From positions 1 to 42,396 of the forward strand of contig NZ_CAIPNF010000466.1 in NCBI RefSeq assembly GCF_903866365.1: a DNA stretch of 42,396 nucleotides, in the 5' to 3' direction. The translations under genes were made by a program, and so were the position numbers. Below are positions 24,524 through 33,143 of the stretch, one piece after another (within the stretch, counting starts at the first letter, position 1; every line of letters starts with the position of its first letter). The stretch comes from an uncultured Thiocystis sp. (GTDB lineage: Bacteria > Pseudomonadota > Gammaproteobacteria > Chromatiales > Chromatiaceae). The notes under the pieces were generated by a model that was not told the origin of the DNA, did not search any database, and saw only the letters and a list, made by a program, of their open reading frames with translations.

Positions 24524-25468
24524 ATGCCGCAAGCCTCCCTGCAATGCAACGAAGCGCCCGCGCGCGACCCGGTGCGACAGGTCGCCGACGCGATCCGTCG
24601 GCGCGTGCTGGAACATACGCTGACCAACAACGGCGGCTATCTGAGTCAGGCCTGCTCCTCGGCCGAGATCCTGGCGACGCTCTATCTGCGGGTGATGCGG
24701 CTCGGTCCGAGCACCGCCCCGCTGGTGCCGCGTCCCTTCGCCGGCGTTCCGTCCGCAACCAATCCGCGCGCCTTCACCGGCGCCGATTACAACGGCCCTA
24801 GGGCGCCGGAGCTAGACCGCTTCATCTTCTCGCCGGTCCACTATGCGCTGGTGCTCTATTCGCTGCTGATCGAACTGGGGCGGCTCGGGCCGGATGCGCT
24901 GGACGAGTTCAACCAGGATGGCAGCACGGTCGAACTGATCGGTGCCGAGCATTCGCCGGGACACGAGGTCACCGCCGGTTCGCTGGCCCAAGCGATCAGT
25001 CAGGCCGGCGGCATCGCGCTGGCGCGCCGGCTGCGCGGCGAGACCGGGCGGGTCTGGGTCTTCATGTCCGATGGCGAGTTTCAGGAGGGCCAAACCTGGG
25101 AGGCGTTCGCCGCCTTGGCCCATCATCGGATCGGCAATCTCGGCGTCTATGTCGACGCCAACGCCCAGCAGTGCGACGGTCCTATGGCGTCGGTCATGAC
25201 CGTCGAGCCGCTGGCCGAGCGCCTGCGGGCCTTCGGCGCGGAGGTGCATGAGGTGGACGGGCACGATCCCAATGCCCTGGCCGCGCCCGCCGAGTCGACC
25301 GCGCCGCGCGAGCGCCCGCTGGTGGTCCTCGCCCGCACCGATCCCTGTCGCGGCATCGAACGGCTGCGCGAACGCGCGCCCAAACTGCACTATGTCCGCT
25401 TCAAAAATGGTCAGGAATTCAATACCTATCAGGCCCTGCTGGCCGATCTGCGCGAGGGGGCGAAGTGA
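24524..25468 (+). CDS. Transketolase, N-terminal subunit (thiamine diphosphate-binding half)
   Basis: A 314-residue protein equal to the N-terminal third to half of transketolase, carrying the diphosphate-binding region: GAEHSPGHEVTAGSLAQAIS, then MSDGEFQEGQTWEAF and YVDANAQQ. These correspond to the GDGxxxEG...N magnesium/TPP motif, here written SDGEFQEG. The ATG at 24524 is chosen; an upstream TTG would add 12 residues. It overlaps the C-terminal half by one base (TGATG), so the two subunits form one enzyme. Split transketolases occur in archaea and in some bacterial sugar pathways, including apulose-4-phosphate transketolase. The substrate is not known here. Confidence 0.88.
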   Translation: MPQASLQCNEAPARDPVRQVADAIRRRVLEHTLTNNGGYLSQACSSAEILATLYLRVMRLGPSTAPLVPRPFAGVPSATNPRAFTGADYNGPRAPELDRFIFSPVHYALVLYSLLIELGRLGPDALDEFNQDGSTVELIGAEHSPGHEVTAGSLAQAISQAGGIALARRLRGETGRVWVFMSDGEFQEGQTWEAFAALAHHRIGNLGVYVDANAQQCDGPMASVMTVEPLAERLRAFGAEVHEVDGHDPNALAAPAESTAPRERPLVVLARTDPCRGIERLRERAPKLHYVRFKNGQEFNTYQALLADLREGAK

Positions 25469-26475
25469 TGGAGACGATCCAGCGACCCCATCACGGCAAC
25501 CTGATCCGCTGGGCCAAGGATCGTCCCGAGGTGCTGGTGCTTTCGGCGGATCTCACGGCATCCTGCGAGGCCGACGGCTTCCGCGACGCCTATCCCGAGC
25601 GTTTCTTTTCGATGGGCATGGCGGAGCAGAACATGATGGGCTTTGCCGCCGGTCTGGCGCGCGAGGGCTTCACGCCTTTCGTTCACACCTTCGCGGTCTT
25701 CATCTGCCGACGGCCCTTCGATCAGGTCGCCATGTCGATCGCCTATCCGAATTTGCCGGTGCGCTTGATCGGCTTTCTGCCCGGCATCACGACCGCCGGC
25801 GGCGTGACCCATCAAGCCATCGACGATGTTGCCCTGATGCGTCTGCTGCCCAATATGACCGTGCTCGAATGCGGCGACGCGACCGACGTGGAATCGGTGC
25901 TGGAGGTCGCCCAGGCCGTCGCGGGGCCGGTCTATGTCCGCATGCTGCGCGGCGAGGTGCCACGGTTATTCGATCCCGCCGAACCCATGGCGCTCGGTCG
26001 GTCGCGCGTGTTGTGCGAGGGCAGCGACCTGGCGGTGCTGTCCAGCGGCATCTGTACCGAGGGGGCGATGCGCGCGACTCAGGTACTGCGCGAGCGTGGC
26101 TTTTCCATCGCCCATCTGCACGTCTCGACCCTCAAGCCCTTTGACGATCCGCGGGTGATCGAGGCGATCGACGGTGCCAGACTCGGCGTCGTGACAATGG
26201 AAAATCACGGCATCGTCGGCGGGCTGGGTTCCGCCGTCGCCGAGTTGATGGCCGAACAGGGGTTGGGCAAACGACTGATCCGCATCGGGCTGCGCGACAC
26301 CTATGCCCATGGCGCGAGCCGGCGGTATCTGATGCGCGAATACGATCTGGATGCCATGGCGCTGGTGCGGGCGGTCGAGACCTTGAGCGGCGAGCGGCTC
26401 GGCCTGAGCGAGGCGGCGCTGGCCGAGGTTCGTCTGGAGACCATGCGCCCGTTGGAAAAAACCGAGGATCTGTGA
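25468..26475 (+). CDS. Transketolase, C-terminal subunit (pyrimidine-binding and C-terminal domains)
   Basis: A 335-residue partner of the preceding gene. It has the TPP-activating Glu in MGMAEQNMMGFAAGLA, the Phe-rich pocket segment FVHTFAVFICRRPFDQ, GITTAGGVTHQAIDD, and a C-terminal transketolase domain (VLSSGICTEGAM, then MENHGIVGGLG). The start at 25468 shares its A with the upstream stop; a GTG one codon earlier is possible. Together the two make a full heteromeric transketolase, which moves two-carbon ketol units between sugar phosphates. The next metabolic gene downstream is a RuBisCO-like protein. Confidence 0.9.
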   Translation: METIQRPHHGNLIRWAKDRPEVLVLSADLTASCEADGFRDAYPERFFSMGMAEQNMMGFAAGLAREGFTPFVHTFAVFICRRPFDQVAMSIAYPNLPVRLIGFLPGITTAGGVTHQAIDDVALMRLLPNMTVLECGDATDVESVLEVAQAVAGPVYVRMLRGEVPRLFDPAEPMALGRSRVLCEGSDLAVLSSGICTEGAMRATQVLRERGFSIAHLHVSTLKPFDDPRVIEAIDGARLGVVTMENHGIVGGLGSAVAELMAEQGLGKRLIRIGLRDTYAHGASRRYLMREYDLDAMALVRAVETLSGERLGLSEAALAEVRLETMRPLEKTEDL

Positions 26476-26578
26476 CGGGCACCCTTGGAATCGCCGACGT
26501 GCCGTCGGCTCCTCTCCGCCAGGGCGAGCCGGACAGAGGGCTATACTTCGAGGATCGAGACCGATGAGGGGTTCCAGC

Positions 26579-27151
26579 ATGGCACAAACGCAGACTCAGC
26601 CCGAATTATCGACCTATGCCGATTACCGGACCTGGCCGAACGAGCGGCGCGACGAACTGATCGAGGGCATGGCGTATGCGATGGCTCCGGCACCGAGTAT
26701 CAATCATCAGCGCATGGTGTTGAGTCTTGCCGCTCAAGCGCGGACCGCGCTCCAAGGCAAACCCTGCCAACCCTTCATCGCGCCGGTCGATGTCCTCTTT
26801 CCGCGCATGAACGAGCAGGATGACGCTGTGCAAACCGTCCTCCAGCCGGATGTCTTCGTGGTCTGCGATCCCTCTAAAATCGAACCTCACGCCATTCGGG
26901 GCGCGCCCGATTGGGTGGTCGAGGTGCTGTCGCCGGGCAGCGCCTCGCGCGACCATATCGCTAAGCGACGGATCTATGAAGCCGCCGGGGTGCGCGAATA
27001 TTGGCTGGTCCATCCCGAGGATCGCCTCCTGATGATCTATCGTCTCGAACAGGGCGTTTATGGCAGGCCGGACGTTCAGGAACTCACCGGGACGACCAAG
27101 GTTGGCATCCTGCCCGAGGTGGCGATCCAGTGGGACGAGACGCCTGACTGA
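26579..27151 (+). CDS. Uma2-family (DUF820) PD-(D/E)XK nuclease-like protein
   Basis: A 190-residue member of the Uma2 family. It has the N-terminal RDELIEGMAYAMAPAPS segment, the active-site acidic residues in LQPDVFVVCD and PDWVVEVLSPGS, and KRRIYEAAGVREYWLVHPE. These genes occur in large numbers in cyanobacteria and some purple bacteria; a restriction-endonuclease-like fold is established but the biological role is not. The ATG at 26579 follows GAGGGG by about eight bases; an ATG five codons upstream would lack a good site. It sits between the transketolase and the RuBisCO-like gene, 15 bp before the latter. Confidence 0.88.
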   Translation: MAQTQTQPELSTYADYRTWPNERRDELIEGMAYAMAPAPSINHQRMVLSLAAQARTALQGKPCQPFIAPVDVLFPRMNEQDDAVQTVLQPDVFVVCDPSKIEPHAIRGAPDWVVEVLSPGSASRDHIAKRRIYEAAGVREYWLVHPEDRLLMIYRLEQGVYGRPDVQELTGTTKVGILPEVAIQWDETPD

Positions 27152-27166
27152 CGCGCAAGGTACCGA

Positions 27167-28303
27167 ATGACGCGAGACCAAATACTTTCGTTGAGCGGCG
27201 AGCGTTTCACCGCCGTCTACCGCATCGTCTGCAAGCCAGCCGAGGCCGAGGCGCGCGCCCGCGACATCTGCGTGGAGCAGACCATCGAGTTTCCCGAGGC
27301 ATTGGTCACGGATGCGTCGATCCGCGACCAAGTCATCGGTCGGGTGCTGTCGCTGCAAGCGGTCGGCGAGGATCGTTTCGAGGCACTGATCGGCTATCCG
27401 GTCGAGGCGGCGGGACGCGAGCTGACCCAGCTCATCAACGTGCTCTTCGGCAATATCAGCATCAAGCCGGGCGTGCGGCTAATCGGTTTCGAGTTGCCCG
27501 AATCGCTGGCGCGCCAGTATCGCGGTCCGCGTTTCGGTCAGTCCGGGCTACGGGCGCTGGTCGATGTCCATGACCGGCCATTGCTCTGCACCGCCATCAA
27601 GCCCATGGGTCTCTCGCCCGTGGCGCTGGCGGATCTGGCCTATCGACTGGCGCTGGGCGGCATCCATCTGATCAAGGACGATCACGGTCTCAGCGATCAG
27701 ACCTTCTGCCGCTACGAGGAGCGCGTCCGACGCTGTGCCGAGGCGGTCGAGCGCGCCAATCGCGAGACCGGCCAGCGCTGTCTTTATCTGCCCAACGTCA
27801 CTGCTCCAGCGGGGGAGATCGCGAGTCGCGCACGCCTTGCGAAAGATGCCGGCGCGGGCGGCCTGCTATTCTGTCCCGGACTCGCTGGATTCGACGCCAT
27901 GCGCGCCCTGGCCGATGACGACGAACTGGCCCTGCCAATCCTGAGCCATCCGGCCTTTCAGGGGACGTTCTGCGTGCATCCCGACGCGGGGCTCTCGCAC
28001 GGCGTGCTTTATGGTCAACTCAACCGGCTGGCGGGCGCCGACGCGACCATCTTCCCGAGCTGGGGCGGGCGTTTTGCGTTCACTCAAGCGGAATGCCGCG
28101 ATCTGGTCGCGGGGGCAACCCGTCCCATGGGCGAGCTGCGAACAATCTTTCCCGTGCCGGGCGGCGGGATGCGGCTGGATCGGGTCGCTGAGCTTCGTGA
28201 CTTCTATGGCCGCGACTGTATCCTGTTGATTGGCGGCGATCTGCATGCCCAGGGGACGGATCTGGTCGAAAATTGCCGTCGCTTCGCGGAACTGACGGCC
28301 TAA
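27167..28303 (+). CDS. RuBisCO-like protein (form IV)
   Basis: A 378-residue member of the RuBisCO superfamily, shorter than carboxylating large subunits (about 470). The catalytic lysine of the IKP motif is kept (K145) and the carbamylation-site region reads LIKDDHGLSD: K170 and D172 correspond to K201 and D203, but E204 is replaced by H173. In SHPAF, the Arg that normally follows His294 (HR) is replaced by Pro. The flexible loop-6 Lys is not evident (FPSWGGRF). It therefore should not fix CO2; known RLPs act as enolases or isomerases in methionine salvage, or as decarboxylases in apionate breakdown. AAGG lies seven bases before the ATG. Confidence 0.92.
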   Translation: MTRDQILSLSGERFTAVYRIVCKPAEAEARARDICVEQTIEFPEALVTDASIRDQVIGRVLSLQAVGEDRFEALIGYPVEAAGRELTQLINVLFGNISIKPGVRLIGFELPESLARQYRGPRFGQSGLRALVDVHDRPLLCTAIKPMGLSPVALADLAYRLALGGIHLIKDDHGLSDQTFCRYEERVRRCAEAVERANRETGQRCLYLPNVTAPAGEIASRARLAKDAGAGGLLFCPGLAGFDAMRALADDDELALPILSHPAFQGTFCVHPDAGLSHGVLYGQLNRLAGADATIFPSWGGRFAFTQAECRDLVAGATRPMGELRTIFPVPGGGMRLDRVAELRDFYGRDCILLIGGDLHAQGTDLVENCRRFAELTA

Positions 28304-28405
28304 ACCGCCTCCGCGCTGTATCTTCTCCGCCGCTGTGCGATAATCCGGCGCCAGCATTTCCTTGGCCGTCTCGGGATTGACCGACACGGACCGCTTCACG
28401 TCACT

Positions 28406-28424
28406 GGATCCCGCTTGCGGATCC
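28406..28424. repeat. Palindromic element GGATCC-CGCTTGC-GGATCC
   Basis: A short perfect inverted repeat (GGATCC arms, CGCTTGC loop) lies just upstream of yajC. Its centre matches that of the 17-bp repeats in hyfG at 13890 and 13943, so it may be another member of the same dispersed family. It could also form a small hairpin in the yajC leader. Confidence 0.45.
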
Positions 28425-28446
28425 GCGTACCGATCGGGAGTCGATT

Positions 28447-28779
28447 ATGAGCTTTTTAATCTCCGACGCGCTCGCCCAGGGCGAGGCCGCCGCCTCCGCC
28501 GGCGATTCGTTCATCGCGCTGCTGCCGCTGGTGTTGTTCGCGGTGGTCTTTTATTTTCTCCTGATTCGTCCCCAGGCCAAGCGTCAGAAAGAACATCAAA
28601 AAATGGTCGAGTCACTGGCGAAGGGCGACGAGATCATTACCGTTGGCGGCATCGCCGGTCGCATCAACGAGATCGGCGAAAACTTCATCCTGGTCGAGAT
28701 CGCCGATGGCGTTCAGGTCAAGGTGCGCCGCGCGACCATCGAATCCGTGCTGCCGAAGGGCACGCTGAAGGAACTCTAA
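28447..28779 (+). CDS. yajC: Sec translocon accessory protein YajC
   Basis: A 110-residue protein with one N-terminal membrane helix (LLPLVLFAVVFYFLLIRPQAK, about 25-45) and the cytoplasmic YajC domain (EGDEIITVGG-type segment read here as KGDEIITVGGIAGRI). It joins SecD and SecF in the accessory complex of the protein-export channel. A GGGAG site precedes the ATG. It is followed by secD and secF in the usual order, but the queA-tgt genes often found upstream are replaced by the RuBisCO-like gene. Confidence 0.95.
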   Translation: MSFLISDALAQGEAAASAGDSFIALLPLVLFAVVFYFLLIRPQAKRQKEHQKMVESLAKGDEIITVGGIAGRINEIGENFILVEIADGVQVKVRRATIESVLPKGTLKEL

Positions 28780-28941
28780 ACTTCCCACTGCATCCGCATC
28801 GAGAGGCCGCGGACGCTCTAGCGCCCGCGTCTTTCCGTGCGGATTTGGTCGCGTGCGTCTCTGGCTGACAGCGCGACCGGCGTCTCCCCTCGCACCTGCC
28901 CCGCGTGCCGTTGCGACCAGCGATGTAGAGATCAAACTGCA

Positions 28942-30798
28942 ATGAACCGATATCCCCTGTGGAAGAATCTGCTGATCCTGGGCGTGATCCTGGCCAGCCT
29001 GCTGCTGGCCTGGCCGAACCTCTACTCTCAGGATCCGTCGATCGAGATCACCGCCGCGCGCGGCGCCGAAGTCACCGAGGCCAGTGTCGGCGAGGTACGC
29101 GCCGCGCTTGAAAATGCCGGCGTCCCCGTCAAGGGCATCGAAACGCGCGAGGGCGGAAAACTGCTGGTCCGCTTCGCGGCGTCCAGCGATCAGTTGAAGG
29201 GCCAGGAAGCCATCGATCGATCGCTCTCGAAGCGTTACCGCACGGCGCTGACTCTCTCGGCCGATCTGCCTGGCTGGATGCGGGCGATTGGGCTCAAGCC
29301 GATGAATCTGGGTCTGGATCTGCGCGGCGGTATCCATGTCGTCATCGATGTCGACATGGACGCGGCGTTGGATCAGGCGCTGGAGCGCAATCTCGGAGAT
29401 GTCCGCACCCAGTTGCGCGACAAAAAGATTCGCTACCTGACCGTGACCCGCGAGGGCGCGCACATCCTGATCAAGTTCAACGACGCCGAGTCCCGCGATG
29501 CGGGCTCGAAAGCATTGAGCCGGGAGTTTCAGGATCTGACGGTCCAGACGAGCCAGGAAGGCGATCAGTATCTGGTCCAGGCCAGCCTGCCGGAAGCCGA
29601 GCAGCAACAGATCAAGGATTTCGCGCTGGAGCAGAACATCACGACGCTGCGCAATCGGGTGAATGCGCTCGGCATCGCCGAGCCCAGCATCGCCCGTCAG
29701 GGCGAGCGGCGGATCGTGGTGCAGTTGCCGGGCGCTCAGGATCCCGGTCGACTGAAGGAAATCCTCGGCGCCACCGCGACCCTGGAGTATCGGTTGGTCG
29801 ATACCGAGGGCAGTGTTGCTGACGCCGTTGCTGGACGGGTTCCGGTGGGCAGCAAGCTGTATTACGAGCGCGACGGGAAACCGATCCTGCTCAAGCGCCG
29901 GGTCATCGTCACCGGCGACCAGATCACCGACGCCTCGGCCGGATTCGACGGCCAGAGCGGTTCGCCAGCGGTCTTTGTCAACCTCGACGGCCAGGGCGCG
30001 CGCCGGATGCGCGATGTCACCACCGAGAATGTCGGCAAGCCGATGGCGGTGGTCTTCATCGAAAACCGCACCACCACCGAAACCGTGGACGGCAAGCCGG
30101 TCAAGACGACCCGCAAGGTGGAAGAGGTCTTCAGTGTTGCCAACATCCGCGAACCCTTCGGCTCGCGCTTTCAGACCACGGGGCTCGACAGCAGCAACGA
30201 GGCCCACAACACGGCCCTGCTGCTGCGCTCGGGTGCGCTGGCGGCGCCCATCCAGATTGTCGAGGAACGCACCATCGGACCCAGCCTGGGTCAGGACAAC
30301 ATCAATCAGGGGCTCTTTTCGGTGGTGATCGGCTTGGGTCTGGTCGTGGTCTTCATGGGGCTTTACTACCGCGTCTTCGGCGTGATCGCGAATCTGGTTC
30401 TGATCCTGAATCTGGTGATGATCGTCGCGGTGCTGGGCGCGCTGGGCGCAACCCTGACCATGCCGGGGATCGCCGGCATGGTGCTGACGATCGGCATGGC
30501 GGTGGATGCCAACGTCCTGATCTTCGAGCGTATCCGCGAGGAGGTCCGCATCGGCAACTCGCCCCAGGCGAGTATCGCCACAGGTTATAACAAGGCGCTG
30601 TCAAGCATCATCGATGCCAATGTCACGACCCTCATCGCTGCAATCATGCTGTTCAGTTTCGGCACCGGACCCGTCAAGGGTTTCGCGGTGACGCTGACGA
30701 TCGGTCTGATCACCTCCATGTTTACCGCCATCACCTGCAGCCGCGCCGCGATCAATCTGCTCTACGGCAATAAGCGGTTGAAGACCCTGCCCGTTTAA
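28942..30798 (+). CDS. secD: Protein translocase subunit SecD
   Basis: A 618-residue inner-membrane protein that, with SecF, uses the proton gradient to complete export of proteins to the periplasm. It has the N-terminal helix (NLLILGVILASLLLAWPNLY), the GLDLRGGIHVVIDVDMD motif starting the periplasmic part, and a five-helix C-terminal bundle with AGMVLTIGMAVDANVLIFERIREE, where the Asp is functionally key. The ATG at 28942 is chosen because it precedes the first membrane helix directly. The yajC-secD gap is 162 bp and holds no gene. Confidence 0.97.
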   Translation: MNRYPLWKNLLILGVILASLLLAWPNLYSQDPSIEITAARGAEVTEASVGEVRAALENAGVPVKGIETREGGKLLVRFAASSDQLKGQEAIDRSLSKRYRTALTLSADLPGWMRAIGLKPMNLGLDLRGGIHVVIDVDMDAALDQALERNLGDVRTQLRDKKIRYLTVTREGAHILIKFNDAESRDAGSKALSREFQDLTVQTSQEGDQYLVQASLPEAEQQQIKDFALEQNITTLRNRVNALGIAEPSIARQGERRIVVQLPGAQDPGRLKEILGATATLEYRLVDTEGSVADAVAGRVPVGSKLYYERDGKPILLKRRVIVTGDQITDASAGFDGQSGSPAVFVNLDGQGARRMRDVTTENVGKPMAVVFIENRTTTETVDGKPVKTTRKVEEVFSVANIREPFGSRFQTTGLDSSNEAHNTALLLRSGALAAPIQIVEERTIGPSLGQDNINQGLFSVVIGLGLVVVFMGLYYRVFGVIANLVLILNLVMIVAVLGALGATLTMPGIAGMVLTIGMAVDANVLIFERIREEVRIGNSPQASIATGYNKALSSIIDANVTTLIAAIMLFSFGTGPVKGFAVTLTIGLITSMFTAITCSRAAINLLYGNKRLKTLPV

Positions 30799-30810
30799 GG
30801 ACATCACGCC

Positions 30811-31743
30811 ATGATCGCCATCAAGCTCCCCAATCTGGATTTTCTGTCCCAGCGTCATCGCGCGCTGGTTTTTTCCGGCGTGCTCATCGGCGTCAGTCTG
30901 CTCTCGCTGGCGGTGCTGGGGCTCAATCGCGGACTGGACTTCACCGGCGGCACTCTGATCGAGGTCGGTTACAAAGCCCCGACGGATCTCGCGGAGGTCC
31001 GCGCGGCGCTGAGCGAGGGCGGATTCGGCAACGTCATGGTCCAGCAGTTCGGCACCACCCGTGACGTGCTGCTGCGCATCCCGCCGGTGGGCGAGGTGAA
31101 CGACGCCGAACTCAGTCAGCGCGTCCTGCATGCCTTGAACCAGGCGGCCCCCGATCAGGTCGAGTTGCGCCGGGTCGAGTTCGTCGGTCCTCAGGTCGGC
31201 AAGGAACTGGCCGAACAGAGCGGTCTGGCGGTGCTCTTCTCGGTCATCGGGATCCTCATCTATGTCGCGATGCGCTTCGAGTGGCGCTTCTCGGTCGGCG
31301 CGGTCGTAGCTACATTGCATGATGCGATCGTGACCATGGGGGTGTTTTCGCTGTTCCAGATCGACTTCGATTTGAATGTGCTGGCAGCGGTACTGACCGT
31401 CATTGGCTACTCATTGAACGACACCATCGTGCTGTTCGACCGGGTGCGCGAGAATTTCCGCAAGGTGCGCAAGGGCACGGTGCTGGAGATCATGAACCAG
31501 TCGGTCAACGAGACCATGTCGCGCACCATCATCACCGCCGGCACCGTGTTCCTAGTCGTGGTGGCGCTCTATCTCTTCGGCGGGGAAAGCCTGCGCGGCT
31601 TCTCGCTGGCGCTGATCATCGGCGTTGTCTCTGGCACCTACTCCACCATCTATATCGCCAGTGCCGCAGCCGTCATGCTTGGCGTGAGCCGCGCCGATCT
31701 GTTGCGGACGCCTAAGGAAGCCGAGGCAGACGGTCGCCCCTAA
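30811..31743 (+). CDS. secF: Protein translocase subunit SecF
   Basis: A 310-residue partner of SecD with six membrane helices. The motifs GLDFTGGTLIEV (start of the periplasmic domain), VGPQVGKEL, and VIGYSLNDTIVLFDRVREN are clear family marks. AAGGA lies nine bases before the ATG and secD ends 12 bp upstream, so both are on one transcript. It is the last gene of the plus-strand run; the next gene is convergent. Confidence 0.97.
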   Translation: MIAIKLPNLDFLSQRHRALVFSGVLIGVSLLSLAVLGLNRGLDFTGGTLIEVGYKAPTDLAEVRAALSEGGFGNVMVQQFGTTRDVLLRIPPVGEVNDAELSQRVLHALNQAAPDQVELRRVEFVGPQVGKELAEQSGLAVLFSVIGILIYVAMRFEWRFSVGAVVATLHDAIVTMGVFSLFQIDFDLNVLAAVLTVIGYSLNDTIVLFDRVRENFRKVRKGTVLEIMNQSVNETMSRTIITAGTVFLVVVALYLFGGESLRGFSLALIIGVVSGTYSTIYIASAAAVMLGVSRADLLRTPKEAEADGRP

Positions 31744-31822
31744 ACCGCGTCCGTCATGATCTACGTTGTTTTGAGTGATCGACCAGATTGACGCTCACCC
31801 GTGACTGTCATCGCTAACGCGA

Positions 31823-31853
31823 TTTAAATAATTGAAAAGATTCAATATTTAAA
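31823..31853. terminator. AT-rich hairpin between convergent secF and SQR-like genes
   Basis: TTTAAATAATTGAA and TTCAATATTTAAA form a long, nearly perfect inverted repeat around AAGA, with one bulged base. It stands in the 197-bp gap between two converging genes, where a two-way terminator would be expected. The stem has almost no GC, so its strength as a terminator is doubtful; it could instead be a protein-binding site. Confidence 0.4.
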
Positions 31854-31940
31854 ACGCATCCGCGCTGACGTCGGTTGGTTCGGACGAGGCTGAACGGAAG
31901 CACGAACCACGCCTGCCACACCGGACGCGGATGAAGCGGC

Positions 31941-33068
31941 TTAACGGAAACGTCGCAGATACAACCACTCGAAGAAGCGCTTCAGCCAGTGGAAGACGCG
32001 CATCGAGGGCAGCACCAGATTATAGTTTTCGGTGCGCGCCACCAACATGCCGCTATCGTTCGTATCGACGATACAGATGAGTTCCACCTTGAAAGTCTCC
32101 CTGGGTTCGCGCCCCGCGAACTCGGCGGCCAGATTGCGCGCTGCGGCGCGCGCCTGAAGATCCGCCATGTGGGCCTGCTTGGGCATCCAGTCCGGCCCCG
32201 GAAAACTACCCGAATCGCCCGCTACGTAAACCCGCTCCAGGCCGGGCACCCGGCACTGCGCATCCCCCTGAAGCAAACCGCCCGATGAACGCGGCAGTTC
32301 GGTGTTGTCGAACCAGGCGTTCCCTGTCATGCCAGGCATGAAAAGGATGAGATCGGCGTCGAACTCGCCACCCTCGGTCGTCACCTTGCTGGCCGAAAAG
32401 CCCTTGAGCTTGTGCCCCAGATGGGTCGCGATGTTGCGCCGCTTCATCTCGGCCAGGAGCCCGCCCACGGCCTTGGGTCCGAGCCGGTTGCCGGGGCGCT
32501 CGGCGGGCGTGAAGAAGATCAGGCTGAATTGGTCGCGCCGTTTCTCCTTGCGCAGTTGATTGTCCATCCCGAACAGAAATTCGAAGATGGGGCCCCCACG
32601 CATCGAACTTTGTTCGTTCGGGTTGCTCGCGAACCCCATGGCGATATGTCCGCCGTCCATGGCTCGGACGCGGTCGCGAATGGCCTCGGCGGCGGCGATG
32701 CCCTCGCAGGGCGTAATGGCGTGTTCGATCCCAGGTAGTTTCTTGATGAAGCGTCCACCGCTGGCGATGATGAGACCGTCATTTTCGATTGGCCCGCCGG
32801 TCGTTTCCAGGATGCGCCCATCCTGGCTCAGGCCGGTCGCCTCGGCGGACAGATGCCGGATCTTCATCCGCTCGAAAAACGGCTTCAGGTCGATCCGCAG
32901 GTCATCGCCCGTGCGCAGTCCGCAGGGAACCCAGATCAGTCCAGGGTAGTAGATGAACTCCGCCTTCGAACTGACCACGGTAATGTCGAGATCGGCCTTG
33001 GTCTGGCGCAGGCTTTGGATGGCGGTCAGGGCGGCGAAGCCGGATCCGACGATAGTGACACGATGCAT
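31941..33068 (-). CDS. Sulfide:quinone-oxidoreductase-family flavoprotein
   Basis: A 375-residue FAD protein of the SQR/FCSD family. The N-terminal dinucleotide motif is VTIVGSGFAALTA; YYPGLIWVPCG and a second FAD contact (VYVAGDSGSF, then PKQAHMADLQA) follow. The C-terminus ends in an amphipathic HWLKRFFEWLYLRRF helix, typical of monotopic attachment to the membrane in SQR. Cysteines are C49, C121, C272 and C332. C121 and C332 fall near the first and last SQR cysteines, but the middle redox Cys (usually before GPxxEF) is absent: the sequence is SSMRGGPIFEF. Sulfide may not be its substrate, or a different SQR type is involved. The ATG follows GGAG by seven bases. Confidence 0.8.
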   Translation of the reverse strand: MHRVTIVGSGFAALTAIQSLRQTKADLDITVVSSKAEFIYYPGLIWVPCGLRTGDDLRIDLKPFFERMKIRHLSAEATGLSQDGRILETTGGPIENDGLIIASGGRFIKKLPGIEHAITPCEGIAAAEAIRDRVRAMDGGHIAMGFASNPNEQSSMRGGPIFEFLFGMDNQLRKEKRRDQFSLIFFTPAERPGNRLGPKAVGGLLAEMKRRNIATHLGHKLKGFSASKVTTEGGEFDADLILFMPGMTGNAWFDNTELPRSSGGLLQGDAQCRVPGLERVYVAGDSGSFPGPDWMPKQAHMADLQARAAARNLAAEFAGREPRETFKVELICIVDTNDSGMLVARTENYNLVLPSMRVFHWLKRFFEWLYLRRFR

Positions 33069-33143
33069 GTAAGACTCCAATCGATCGAGGAAGTGTTCAG
33101 TTCAGTCATGCGGGCACTTGGGTCGACGCTGGCGAGCGGCTGG

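Noticed and set aside
27167-28303. RuBisCO-like gene as a true CO2-fixing RuBisCO
   Set aside because: It is about 90 residues too short, has His in place of the metal-ligand Glu, and lacks the loop-6 Lys region and a small-subunit gene.
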